Positions 24,345 through 30,655 of a stretch of 34,055 nt of DNA are shown piece by piece; position 1 is the stretch's first letter, and the number at the start of each line of letters is the position of its first letter. The position numbers were made by a program, and so were the translations under genes. Origin of the DNA: a virus. The stretch is taken from positions 1 through 34,055 of IMG/VR virus record IMGVR_UViG_3300037882_001375, one strand, 5' to 3'. A model generated the notes under the pieces. That model made no database searches and was not told the DNA's origin. It was given only the letters and a program-made list of their open reading frames with translations.

Positions 24345-24509
24345 CTAATCTTCCTCTACTGTATGGGGTGGGGAATAGGCGGAAATTGCCTTGTTAAATC
24401 GCCCAATGTATTCGATGGCTTTCGGCAGTTTGCGGGCCTGATCTTCTAGCATCCAAACCATCAAGCGAATATCTTTTGAGGCTTCCAATAGCTCTTGCTC
24501 ACGGCCCAT
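24345..24509 (-). CDS. Small hypothetical early protein (54 residues)
   Basis: A short gene (MGREQELLEASKDIRLMVWM...) that is mostly helical and ends SPPHTVEED. GAGGGTG stands before the ATG, and the ATG shares a base with the stop of the gene before it (TGATG). The helix EASKDIRLMVWMLEDQARKLPKAIEYIG has an amphipathic pattern that could dimerise. It falls below common length cutoffs. Confidence 0.62.
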   Translation of the reverse strand: MGREQELLEASKDIRLMVWMLEDQARKLPKAIEYIGRFNKAISAYSPPHTVEED

Positions 24510-24862
24510 CACACACCCTCCACGACTACAGGGGTGGGGAAATCCTTAATCGCTTCCATTGCCAGTGATCTAGGGTCGTTATGGCCGTCTGCAATGAGGC
24601 GAAGTGCATCAAGAAAGTTTTGGGCGTTGCTTGCAAGTTTGCGCTTGACGGCGGCCTCTGCCCACTCAGTATTCCATTTTTCACTTCTGGCGTCGTCCCG
24701 TGCCTTCACGGCGACAGGATCGTGTAATTTGCAATAGGCATCTTCTGGTCCGTAGCCACGCTTGCGCTTGCATTGGTGACTACGCCATTCGCCCATTATG
24801 GACTTACAGCACAAATCAGGGTTTTGGTTTTTGCTGTGAAGCGATGATAGTTCATATGTCAT
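24509..24862 (-). CDS. Putative zinc-finger-like early protein
   Basis: A 117-residue protein. The N-terminal half has Cys/His in CCKSIMGEWRSHQCKRKRGYGPEDAYCKLHDP, a pattern of phage proteins with a WxxHQC...YCxxHxP metal site. The C-terminal half is helical. GGAGAG lies six bases before the ATG at 24862; the ATG four codons upstream overlaps that ribosome site and is less likely. It may bind DNA or RNA by analogy; no proof. Confidence 0.65.
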   Translation of the reverse strand: MTYELSSLHSKNQNPDLCCKSIMGEWRSHQCKRKRGYGPEDAYCKLHDPVAVKARDDARSEKWNTEWAEAAVKRKLASNAQNFLDALRLIADGHNDPRSLAMEAIKDFPTPVVVEGV

Positions 24863-24874
24863 GACACTCTCCAT

Positions 24875-24916
24875 TGCAGGGATGCGCGACCTTTCGGCTC
24901 CGATGCTTTCCCTGCA
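24875..24916 (-). repeat. Inverted repeat before a ribosome site
   Basis: TGCAGGGA at 24875-24882 pairs with TCCCTGCA at 24909-24916 (8 bp, 26-nt loop). It lies between the stop of the gene at 24929-25066 and the GGAGAG site of the next gene. It could be an RNA hairpin that tunes translation or protects the message; no T-run follows, so it is not a standard terminator. Confidence 0.5.
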
Positions 24917-24928
24917 TCTACGTTTACA

Positions 24929-25066
24929 CTATTCCCCTTTCTTGGGAATTGCGCGAATTGTCGCATGTGCGATGGCTTTGTCATCATTCGGCTTTCGTTC
25001 GCTGCGATTGATAAAATACGCGGCGATGGCGTCGATAATTCGACCTAGAGGCCAGCGGGGTTTCAT
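24929..25066 (-). CDS. Small basic protein (45 residues)
   Basis: Starts MKPRWPLGRIIDAIAAYFIN and ends AIPKKGE. An amphipathic helix (GRIIDAIAAYFIN) follows a basic start, and the rest is charged. There is no strong ribosome site; instead the ATG overlaps the stop of the gene before it by four bases, so translation is likely coupled. Function unknown. Confidence 0.5.
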   Translation of the reverse strand: MKPRWPLGRIIDAIAAYFINRSERKPNDDKAIAHATIRAIPKKGE

Positions 25067-25230
25067 GGTTTAGGCGGCGTCACATCGCTAATCTTCGCCG
25101 TGGCTTCCGGTTCGGTCACACACTGAGTCACCACGCTTTCACGCGGGCCATATGTAACGCCGTTGATTGTTGTCTGTTGGTGAATGTTCACTACTGTGGA
25201 CGCTATGATGCAGGCCGTGATTATCGTCAT
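25063..25230 (-). CDS. Small membrane-anchored or secreted protein (55 residues)
   Basis: Begins MTIITACIIASTVVNIHQQT, a hydrophobic N-terminal segment with a Cys, then NGVTYGPRESVVTQCVTEPEATAKISDVTPPKP. The composition suggests an exported or membrane-bound peptide with one further Cys. GAGG lies about ten bases before the ATG, inside the end of the previous gene. The stop overlaps the next ATG as ATGA. Confidence 0.55.
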   Translation of the reverse strand: MTIITACIIASTVVNIHQQTTINGVTYGPRESVVTQCVTEPEATAKISDVTPPKP

Positions 25231-25232
25231 GG

Positions 25233-25532
25233 CTATGCTGCCTCTTTCATGGGAGCGGACAATAACAGAATGTCATCAAACTCAACGCCAAGAGATTGCA
25301 GGTCGCGCTTGCAAGCTGTGATTTCGTCTAGCGTTAAGGCCTTCAAAAGCTCACGAGAACCAATGGTGGTTTTCGGAATGTTGAAAGTGCGCGGGTCAAG
25401 AGCCTCAACGCTGCCGTCTGCCAACACGCGACAAAGCGACCAACTTTCAGTTTCGATAAATTCAAGCTTGGAATTGAGGTGTTCAAGGTGTGCCGATAGT
25501 TCCGTAACTTTGGCAAGGTCCGTGGCTTTCAT
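25233..25532 (-). CDS. Hypothetical early protein
   Basis: A 99-residue protein with a long helical start (KATDLAKVTELSAHLEHLNSKLEFIE) and a later helical segment (SRELLKALTLDEITACKRDLQSLGVEFDDILL). It resembles small coiled-coil phage proteins. A GGAG site precedes the ATG, which overlaps the HNH gene stop by four bases. No function can be assigned. Confidence 0.62.
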   Translation of the reverse strand: MKATDLAKVTELSAHLEHLNSKLEFIETESWSLCRVLADGSVEALDPRTFNIPKTTIGSRELLKALTLDEITACKRDLQSLGVEFDDILLLSAPMKEAA

Positions 25533-25930
25533 TTTACATATTCTCCATCTAGGTTTTTAGCGGTTGGTTTCCATTCGCCGCGCTTAGGCCATGGCTTTTT
25601 GGATTTCGTTATGCCTATGTTTCTCTCACGAATGCGTTTGGCCTTTGCGATTTTTGGCCTGTCGTTCGTGTGGGTTTTGATCTTGTGGTGAACTAAGCAA
25701 ACGTGAAGCCCGTCATCGCTTGATCTTGGCCGCTCACGTTTTAATCCGTCTGCAATAACGTGATCAAATTCCTTGGCGGGCATTTTGCAAATATCACCCT
25801 TTGCCATGCCGTAGAACTTATGTGTTCCTTCTTTGCCCGCCTCACATACGCCATGAGATCTTGCCGCCATTTCGCGCTTTTGTGTGATGGTAAATTCAAA
25901 GCGTGTCGTTGTGTCGGATGGAAGTTTCAT
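25529..25930 (-). CDS. HNH endonuclease-like protein
   Basis: A 133-residue protein with an HNH-type core: Cys in GVCEAGKEG, Cys in DICKMPAKEFDHVIADG where DH is the first His of the motif, then DGLHVCLVHHKIKTHTND giving the Cys and His pair of the second half. The end is very basic. HNH proteins nick or cut DNA; in phages they assist packaging, act as mobile nucleases, or serve recombination. Position beside NinB suggests recombination. The ATG at 25930 overlaps the previous stop (ATGA); one at 25954 is possible. Confidence 0.8.
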   Translation of the reverse strand: MKLPSDTTTRFEFTITQKREMAARSHGVCEAGKEGTHKFYGMAKGDICKMPAKEFDHVIADGLKRERPRSSDDGLHVCLVHHKIKTHTNDRPKIAKAKRIRERNIGITKSKKPWPKRGEWKPTAKNLDGEYVK

Positions 25931-26379
25931 TTTCGTGGAACTTTCTGTCCGCATTTTTCACAAACCAAAAATGGCGCACTAACCGATAACTGGTGTGCAA
26001 GATTTTTTGTTTCTGCGATGACATATTCAATGTTTTTATATGCTTCATCGGCTAAAACCCTTGGATATCTAGGGCTCAAATCCCCGCTATGAGCAGTGTC
26101 AAATCCAAACCACCACCCGCCGAGATTTGAGATTGCATCGCCTTCGCCTGCATATGTAAGACCGCCATGAACGGATATTTCCGATGCTTCGTGAGCCGCC
26201 CCATATCCCGACTTGTTGAGGTGGTGATAAGTAGGAATTTGAACGTATCCATTAATTCCGCCATGGGGACCACGGATAACAACACAGTTGAACCTTGTTT
26301 TGTCATCTACAAATTCCATGTGGTCGGGTTCGTTGTCCCATTCACCGCGCGGCCAGCTAGATTTATCAACTTTCTTCAC
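25927..26379 (-). CDS. Conserved phage hypothetical protein
   Basis: A 150-residue protein with WPRGEWDNEPDHMEFVD, IRGPHGGINGYVQIP, YGAAHEASEISVHGGLTYAGE and GWWFGFDTAHSGDLSP, followed by a YKNIEYVIAETKNLAHQL helix and an end CEKCGQKVP. I have seen the HGG-LTYA and FDTAHSGD motifs in many phage early proteins, but no function is known to me. His and Asp clusters could bind metal. It starts at GTG with AGAGGATAGC and a GTGA overlap with ninB. Confidence 0.72.
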   Translation of the reverse strand: MKKVDKSSWPRGEWDNEPDHMEFVDDKTRFNCVVIRGPHGGINGYVQIPTYHHLNKSGYGAAHEASEISVHGGLTYAGEGDAISNLGGWWFGFDTAHSGDLSPRYPRVLADEAYKNIEYVIAETKNLAHQLSVSAPFLVCEKCGQKVPRK

Positions 26380-26774
26380 GCTGCTATCCTCTCATTATGA
26401 AATACAACGCCACGTTCATCACCATAAGCCTGAATTGAGGTGATCAAATCCGCCATCTCGCGCTTGCCTAGGTCTTTCGAGAAAAAACCTGTTGGAAACC
26501 ATGATTTTCCATCTAGCGTTGGCAGAACCTGAGTATCATGGCCAAGCTCTTTCATGAAGATGCACTTCCATTGTTCGTCGTTAAATGTTGCGCCGTTTAT
26601 TGTGCAGCCAGCTTTGACAATATCACCTAGCATTGCCCACATGCGGTCTGATTGTTCGGTTGAGCGTTTTTGCTCTTGAAACAATACGCGATAACCGATG
26701 GGCAATGTGCGCAGAAACTCCATTGCACGGGCGCGAACGTCTTCGCTGATTATGACAAAGGGGCGGCGCGACAT
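26376..26774 (-). CDS. ninB: NinB-like recombination protein
   Basis: A 132-residue protein of the NinB family (lambda Orf). It binds single-stranded DNA and SSB and helps load annealing proteins. Typical features are EQKRSTEQSDRMWAMLGDIVKAG near 34-56, the EQWKCIFMKELG segment near 67-78, then LPTLDGKSWFPTGFFSKDLGKREMADLITSIQAYGDERGVVF. The gene looks full length. It lies downstream of erf and ssb, a natural recombination set. TAATG coupling joins it to the 43-residue gene before it. Confidence 0.87.
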   Translation of the reverse strand: MSRRPFVIISEDVRARAMEFLRTLPIGYRVLFQEQKRSTEQSDRMWAMLGDIVKAGCTINGATFNDEQWKCIFMKELGHDTQVLPTLDGKSWFPTGFFSKDLGKREMADLITSIQAYGDERGVVFHNERIAA

Positions 26775-26905
26775 TATTCAGCCCACTCCTCGCCTTCAAA
26801 TTTTAGAGCGCTTTCAAGTTGATCATAGCAAAGGCCGTAAACGCACGTTTTCATTGCAATTTTAATCAGTCCTCTAGTAATGTATGAACGGATGCGATTT
26901 TTCAA
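26774..26905 (-). CDS. Small hypothetical protein between ssb and ninB
   Basis: A 43-residue protein from a TTG that overlaps the SSB stop as TTGA, with AGAGGTTC about seven bases before it. Sequence starts KNRIRSYITRGLIKIAMKT (basic helix) and has CVYGLC and an acidic end (KFEGEEWAE). The stop shares a base with the ninB ATG. The exact fit in the operon supports it; function unknown. Confidence 0.6.
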   Translation of the reverse strand: MKNRIRSYITRGLIKIAMKTCVYGLCYDQLESALKFEGEEWAE

Positions 26906-27360
26906 AATGGAACCTCTGAATCTAAATCACGCGCAAATGATTGCTTGACCTGATTTGCGGCCCGCGTGAATTGATCGACAGTTTCGCTCTCAGATTTAGC
27001 GCCATCCGCCTTGCCGCCAAGCATGGTCAAAGTGCCGTTGAAGCCCTGCAACACAATTTCAGTGCTGTACTTCTCAACGCCATCTTTATCCGTCCATTTG
27101 CGTGTTTGGAGCTGGCCCTCAACATAGACGGTTGAGCCTTTTTTGAGGTACTGCTCGATGACTTTGTTTATGTTTTCGTTGAAGGAAACTACCCTATGAT
27201 ACTCTGCTTTCTCTTTGCGCTCACCTGTCGCTTTGTCCTTCCATGTTTCATTCGTAGCTAGTGACAAGTTCGCTATGGACTTCCCATCTTGTGAACGCCT
27301 GATCTCTGGGTCGTGTGTACAATTCCCGATTAAAATAACCTTATTGACCGAACCTGACAT
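26902..27360 (-). CDS. ssb: Single-stranded DNA-binding protein
   Basis: A 152-residue SSB of the bacterial OB-fold type: SVNKVILIGNCTHDPEIRRSQDGKSIANLSLATNE, AEYHRVVSFNENINKVIEQYLKKGSTVYVEGQL, TEIVLQGFNGTLTMLGG. The C-terminal tip DLDSEVPF matches the acidic tail that recruits partner proteins. It protects single strands during phage replication and recombination. It sits next to erf and ninB, and its ribosome site (GGAGGG) lies within the end of the HNH gene. Confidence 0.96.
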   Translation of the reverse strand: MSGSVNKVILIGNCTHDPEIRRSQDGKSIANLSLATNETWKDKATGERKEKAEYHRVVSFNENINKVIEQYLKKGSTVYVEGQLQTRKWTDKDGVEKYSTEIVLQGFNGTLTMLGGKADGAKSESETVDQFTRAANQVKQSFARDLDSEVPF

Positions 27361-27847
27361 ACCTGCGGCCCTCCTTAATTGCTGTAATAGTGTGGTAATC
27401 TATATCTTTTTGGGTCGCGATTTTTCGTGGAGAATGCCCCGCCGCTAGGCGTTGACGAACGTCTTGAACTACGGCCTCAGTAAGGTGTTTTCTGTTGCCG
27501 CCAGCGGCTCTCCCTTTCGCTTGACAATCAGCCATGTTTTCACTTCTTGTCCCAACAAATAAATGATCGGGATTGACGCAATAACGATTGTCGCAGGTGT
27601 GACACACATCCAATCCGGCAGGTACGTCGCCTATGAAAAGCTCGTAAGACCTGCGGTGAGCTGTGATATTAAAGGTCTTCATCCGAATGTTGCCGTAGCC
27701 GTTACCTTTGCCCGCTCCCTTCCAAATCCAACATTTTTCAGTGGTGAAACCTTGCGCGTCAACTTTCTGCAAAAACGAAGAGTAAACATTAGCAATAAAC
27801 TTTCGAGATGTGCCTTTGGGATTGCTTTTAATCGTTGCGCTGCTCAT
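27341..27847 (-). CDS. HNH homing-type endonuclease
   Basis: A 168-residue protein of the HNH_3 type: CWIWKGAGKGNGYGNIR with TAHRRSYELFIGDVPAGLDVCHTCDNRYCVNPDHLFVGTRSENMADC, including the HTCDN..CVNPDHL core. The C-terminal 45 residues (EAVVQDVRQRLAAGHSPRKIATQKDIDYHTITAIKEGRRY) look like a DNA-binding HTH of homing nucleases. Such free-standing genes can spread into related phages. It overlaps ssb by 20 bases and erf by four, so it seems well settled rather than a recent insertion. Confidence 0.88.
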   Translation of the reverse strand: MSSATIKSNPKGTSRKFIANVYSSFLQKVDAQGFTTEKCWIWKGAGKGNGYGNIRMKTFNITAHRRSYELFIGDVPAGLDVCHTCDNRYCVNPDHLFVGTRSENMADCQAKGRAAGGNRKHLTEAVVQDVRQRLAAGHSPRKIATQKDIDYHTITAIKEGRRYVRFGQ

Positions 27848-28599
27848 TTGTCTTTTTTCACTTCTTTTTTGATTTCTGTTTCGTGCGCATAGCGAAGCGC
27901 CCTTACGCGCTCCGAGTTGAACAAATACGCGGCTGGTCGTTCTGATTCCGAAAGCCGTTCAATGCGTCCAGTTTCCTCTGCCTTACGCCCCCAATCAGTA
28001 AGCTCTCTCAGAGTTGTACACTCTCGCATTTCAGCTTTGATGGCCCAAAGCTCTTGACTTTCTTCAATTGGAGTATCTGTTATTTTGCGCGAAACGGTTG
28101 CAACGCCATCATCATCATCTTCGCCGCTCGTCAAACCTAGTGCCGCTAATATGCTGTAACGCCTTCCGTAGCTAACAGCGGAACCCATGCCTTGCGCGTC
28201 TAGTTTTGATAAGGGAACCTCTACGGTGGTGCGCTCTCCCTGTCCCGTTGCGCTATGAATGAAATCTGTGTAAACCGGAACCGCGCGGCCTTTAGTGCCG
28301 TTAGTGTCGAGTTGCCAAGCATGATCAGCGCCTTGCCTAATGCGAATACCGTGATTGATTGCAATCGGTTTCACAACAGCCATAATGGCCTTTAAGCTGG
28401 AGTATTTTCGTTTCTGAGAACCTGTTATTGTGGCCTCGGCGTCTTTCCCAATGGAAACGGGCAATTCTTTATACATGCCAAACAAAGCCGTTTCTAAAGC
28501 GTTTCCCGCAGGGCCAAACTTTTCCGTTTTAATAGCAGACGGAGGCAGCAAAAGCTCCCCTGTCTCAGCATCAAACAATTCAGGCGTTACGGCGTCCAT
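27844..28599 (-). CDS. erf: ERF family single-strand annealing protein
   Basis: A 251-residue recombinase that anneals complementary strands and can circularise phage DNA by end homology. The ERF core is clear: KRKYSSLKAIMAVVKPIAINHGIRIRQ near 63-88, then GSAVSYGRRYSILAALGLTSGEDDDDG near 139-165, followed by a charged helical end. The ATG at 28599 has AAGGAAG upstream; one at 28638 would extend into the small gene before it and is less likely. With SSB, NinB and RusA it forms a full annealing and resolution set. Confidence 0.9.
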   Translation of the reverse strand: MDAVTPELFDAETGELLLPPSAIKTEKFGPAGNALETALFGMYKELPVSIGKDAEATITGSQKRKYSSLKAIMAVVKPIAINHGIRIRQGADHAWQLDTNGTKGRAVPVYTDFIHSATGQGERTTVEVPLSKLDAQGMGSAVSYGRRYSILAALGLTSGEDDDDGVATVSRKITDTPIEESQELWAIKAEMRECTTLRELTDWGRKAEETGRIERLSESERPAAYLFNSERVRALRYAHETEIKKEVKKDK

Positions 28600-28619
28600 T
28601 ATGCTTCCTTCAAGACGGG

Positions 28620-28688
28620 TCACTCTAAAACTCCCCATGCAATGTTGATAAATGCAAGACTGATCAGTATTCCCATGGCGATGCTCAT
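28620..28688 (-). CDS. 22-residue membrane peptide candidate
   Basis: A tiny ORF coding MSIAMGILISLAFINIAWGV plus LE, one hydrophobic helix. AAGGGG stands about seven bases before the ATG, and the ORF fits between two genes without overlap conflict. It may be a real small peptide or only a leader for erf. Confidence 0.4.
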   Translation of the reverse strand: MSIAMGILISLAFINIAWGVLE

Positions 28689-28690
28689 GC

Positions 28691-28858
28691 CTAACCCCTT
28701 ACTTGTGAGAGGATAGAACGGGCGTCATTTAAGTGTGGTGCGCAATGTTCGCCAGTGTCAGCCCAAACCCAAGTGAATTTAGTAAATCCACATGTAGTGC
28801 TTGGATAAATCTCACCAACTCCCTTTAATCGCTTTTGTCTTGCTGTAGCATCCATCAT
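28691..28858 (-). CDS. Small hypothetical early protein
   Basis: A 55-residue protein (MMDATARQKRLKGVGEIYPS...). It has an aromatic, Cys-bearing middle (TTCGFTKFTWVWADTGEHCAPH), perhaps a metal or nucleic acid contact. The ATG at 28858 overlaps the previous stop by four bases with CAGGAGCC upstream. No family recognised. Confidence 0.6.
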   Translation of the reverse strand: MMDATARQKRLKGVGEIYPSTTCGFTKFTWVWADTGEHCAPHLNDARSILSQVRG

Positions 28859-29040
28859 GATGTTGGCTCCTGTGTTGCGGGGCTGCAATTCTGAGGAGCA
28901 GCACCCGCTTGTGTTGTGAAAATCTTAGCTTGCGGTTCTGTGGCTAAACCCTCCTCTAGTCGTTGAATGTGTATGGCGTTGAGAATGCGAAGGGTGCGCA
29001 TGGCACGTACTTCGTCTTGGAAGAGTGATAGGGCATCCAT
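28855..29040 (-). CDS. Small hypothetical early protein
   Basis: A 61-residue protein. Residues 1-32 form a helix (ALSLFQDEVRAMRTLRILNAIHIQRLEEGL); the rest is a Thr/Pro/Gln-rich tail (ATEPQAKIFTTQAGAAPQNCSPATQEPTS). AGGATGA lies before the ATG. No function known. Confidence 0.6.
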   Translation of the reverse strand: MDALSLFQDEVRAMRTLRILNAIHIQRLEEGLATEPQAKIFTTQAGAAPQNCSPATQEPTS

Positions 29041-29042
29041 AA

Positions 29043-29309
29043 TTAATCATCCTGCAACAAAATAGAGTTGACTAAATCTTTATCGGCCTGCACCTCGTCA
29101 AACGCCACATCAAGGCTAAGGCCTGAAATGAACCGCTCAACAAATTCGGCTTTTGTAAAACCGCTGCTGTTGCTTGGTGTGAAGTATTGAGGAACAATCT
29201 TGGTCAGATATTCCTGAACATCCTTGCGTATGGCGTTGCAGCGCGTTTCAAATGTTTCGCTACATTCAATTGCGCGGTGTGCGTCGCGGCTTTCTTGGCT
29301 TAATTGCAT
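29043..29309 (-). CDS. First gene of the leftward early operon, hypothetical
   Basis: An 88-residue helical protein (MQLSQESRDAHRAIECSETF...), with an acidic end DEVQADKDLVNSILLQDD. The GGGAG ribosome site leads me to the ATG at 29309; upstream in-frame starts would overlap the promoter. It is the first gene made from the leftward promoter and so should be expressed early. No family recognised. Confidence 0.65.
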   Translation of the reverse strand: MQLSQESRDAHRAIECSETFETRCNAIRKDVQEYLTKIVPQYFTPSNSSGFTKAEFVERFISGLSLDVAFDEVQADKDLVNSILLQDD

Positions 29310-29334
29310 AATGTAACTCCCGTTGTGTTGGGCT

Positions 29335-29364
29335 AACATAAGCACGGACGCAAATCACTGTCAA
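29335..29364 (-). promoter_or_regulatory. Leftward early promoter
   Basis: On the minus strand, a perfect TTGACA (29364-29359) and TATGTT (29340-29335) with an 18-nt spacer, giving a start near 29328 and a leader of about 20 nt with a ribosome site. It drives the leftward operon and abuts operator-like site 29366-29376. Confidence 0.7.
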
Positions 29365-29365
29365 T

Positions 29366-29430
29366 CAAATTATTTGCTAGTTGGTGCAATTATTTTGCTT
29401 GACGCGGTTTTTAGCGTGTGCAATTATCGC
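29366..29430. promoter_or_regulatory. Operator-like repeats between divergent promoters
   Basis: Three related AT-centred sites: CAAATTATTTG at 29366-29376 (palindrome), GCAATTATTTTGC at 29386-29398 (GCAA/TTGC palindrome) and GCAATTATCGC at 29420-29430. The first borders the leftward -35, the second touches the rightward -35, and the third covers the rightward -10. This is the expected layout for binding by the Cro-like regulator encoded next door. Confidence 0.6.
29399..29427 (+). promoter_or_regulatory. Rightward early promoter
   Basis: TTGACG (29399-29404), 17-nt spacer, AATTAT (29422-29427). The -10 lies only eight bases before the ATG of the regulator at 29435 with no ribosome site, so the transcript is probably leaderless, like some phage repressor messages. 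Confidence 0.62.
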
Positions 29431-29434
29431 CCCC

Positions 29435-29650
29435 ATGAAAACAATTCCTCAAATCTTTGACGCGCTCGGTGGCAATACAAAAGTGGCTCATTTGCTCGGC
29501 GTTAAGCTTTCAACCGCTGCGGAAATGAAACGCCGCCAAATCATCCGCGTTTGTTATTGGCCAACCTTAGTTAAAGTGTGCCGTGAACACCGCGTTCGTG
29601 GTGTCAACTACAACATGCTTGTTGAGCTACATCAAGAGGTAAAATCATGA
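29435..29650 (+). CDS. Cro/YdaS-like HTH transcription regulator
   Basis: A 71-residue DNA-binding protein. The helix-turn-helix is at about residues 4-35 (IPQIFDALGGNTKVAHLLGVKLSTAAEMKRRQ). The end (YWPTLVKVCREHRVRGVNYNMLVELH) matches the WPxLV..A...GV tail of the Cro/YdaS-like regulators in alphaproteobacterial phages. It should bind the nearby operators and switch the two early promoters. I use the ATG at 29435, eight bases after the -10; a start at 29381 would include the promoter itself. Confidence 0.82.
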   Translation: MKTIPQIFDALGGNTKVAHLLGVKLSTAAEMKRRQIIRVCYWPTLVKVCREHRVRGVNYNMLVELHQEVKS

Positions 29651-29853
29651 CCAATTCACCTCGCATTGCATCGCTGCACTTGCTTGAAAGTGGAGGTGTT
29701 GAGTTTACATTTTGCCCGAGCGGAATGGGAAAAGCGCCTTCAGATTTGGTGCTTAGATTAAGCGCCGTTCAACTGCTTTGGGGTAACCCCGAATTTCAAT
29801 CCATGCTTGGCAAAGCAGTTGAAGCTGACAATGGCAGCGTTTCGTTCCAATAA
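29647..29853 (+). CDS. Small hypothetical protein
   Basis: A 68-residue protein overlapping the regulator stop by four bases (ATGA). It is beta-rich at first (RIASLHLLESGGVEFTFCPSGM) then helical (LVLRLSAVQLLWGNPEFQSML). Co-translation with the regulator suggests a linked role, for example as a partner or antagonist; that is inference. A terminator follows directly. Confidence 0.6.
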   Translation: MTNSPRIASLHLLESGGVEFTFCPSGMGKAPSDLVLRLSAVQLLWGNPEFQSMLGKAVEADNGSVSFQ

Positions 29854-29888
29854 TGCCGCGCTTTTCCCTCCCATTAGCGCGGTTCACT

Positions 29889-29924
29889 GGGCGGGGTTTC
29901 GTATTGCGTACCCCGCCCTTTTTT
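29889..29924 (+). terminator. Strong Rho-independent terminator after the regulator
   Basis: GGGCGGGG pairs with CCCCGCCC (8 bp) around a 14-nt loop, followed by six T. A second GC-rich hairpin (CCGCGC/GCGCGG, about 29857-29882) precedes it. The pair would separate the regulator unit from the genes downstream unless transcription is antiterminated or a further promoter exists. Confidence 0.9.
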
Positions 29925-29946
29925 AATTCGGAAAAAAGGATAAGCC

Positions 29947-30198
29947 ATGACGGCAACATTTGGAAATAACGGACAATTGCGGGCCTTGGTGGAACGTATT
30001 GAACGCTTGAACGAAGAAAAGAAAACCATATCAGACGACATTAAGGAAATCTACGCAGAGGCAAAGGCTAACGGATTCGACGTGAAAATCCTTCGCAAGG
30101 TTATCGCCCTTCGCAAGAAAGACGCGGTTGAACGCCAAGAAGAAGAAGCCATGATTGACACCTATATCGCTGGCATCGGCGAAGCGGTTGCGGGGTGA
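29947..30198 (+). CDS. GapR-like DNA-binding protein (DUF2312)
   Basis: An 83-residue protein matching almost the whole DUF2312/GapR domain: [61 protein letters not shown]. In Caulobacter GapR is an essential protein that encircles overtwisted DNA ahead of replication forks and stimulates type II topoisomerases. A phage copy could assist its own replication, or replace or compete with the host protein. AAAAGGA is the ribosome site. The family is almost restricted to alphaproteobacteria, so it helps place the host. Confidence 0.93.
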   Translation: MTATFGNNGQLRALVERIERLNEEKKTISDDIKEIYAEAKANGFDVKILRKVIALRKKDAVERQEEEAMIDTYIAGIGEAVAG

Positions 30199-30202
30199 TG
30201 TA

Positions 30203-30655
30203 ATGACCAGCCGCTTTTCAGGATACGCAATCAAGCGCCGTCAAACTACGGAAGCCTTAATCCAAGAGGTTACAGCCAATAATCCAGATAGAGTTGAGGT
30301 CGCTTTCCCATGGCCTCTAAAAGAGTTGAACCCTAATAAAAAATTGCATCGCATGATCAAGGCAAAGGCGTTCAAGAAATACAAAGCCGATTGTATCAAC
30401 ACCGCCTTAGAAGCCAAGCTTCATTTGAAAAAGCACACCCTTGTTTCAAACGGCCTAGCTTTGCGTGTGAAGTACACTTTCAACCCGCCCGATAAGCGAC
30501 GGCGCGATAAAGACAACTGCATCGGATCAATCAAAGCCCTACAGGACGCCATAGCTCATGTTGTGGCTGTCGATGATTATTATTTTGTCACCACATACGC
30601 CATGGGGCCAAATGGGGCCGGCAACGTCACCGTGTTAATTGAGGTGGCCGCGTGA
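30203..30655 (+). CDS. RusA-like Holliday junction resolvase
   Basis: A 150-residue enzyme that cuts four-way DNA junctions. The N-terminal FPWPLKELNPNKKLHRMIKAKAFKKYK and central FNPPDKRRRDKDNCIGSIKALQDAIAHVVAVDDYYF match RusA, with the metal-binding acids in RRRDKDN and VDDYYF. The basic N-terminus suits DNA. It complements ERF and NinB from the leftward operon. The GGGGTGATG ribosome site fixes the ATG at 30203; an upstream in-frame ATG at 30155 lies within the GapR gene. Confidence 0.85.
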   Translation: MTSRFSGYAIKRRQTTEALIQEVTANNPDRVEVAFPWPLKELNPNKKLHRMIKAKAFKKYKADCINTALEAKLHLKKHTLVSNGLALRVKYTFNPPDKRRRDKDNCIGSIKALQDAIAHVVAVDDYYFVTTYAMGPNGAGNVTVLIEVAA

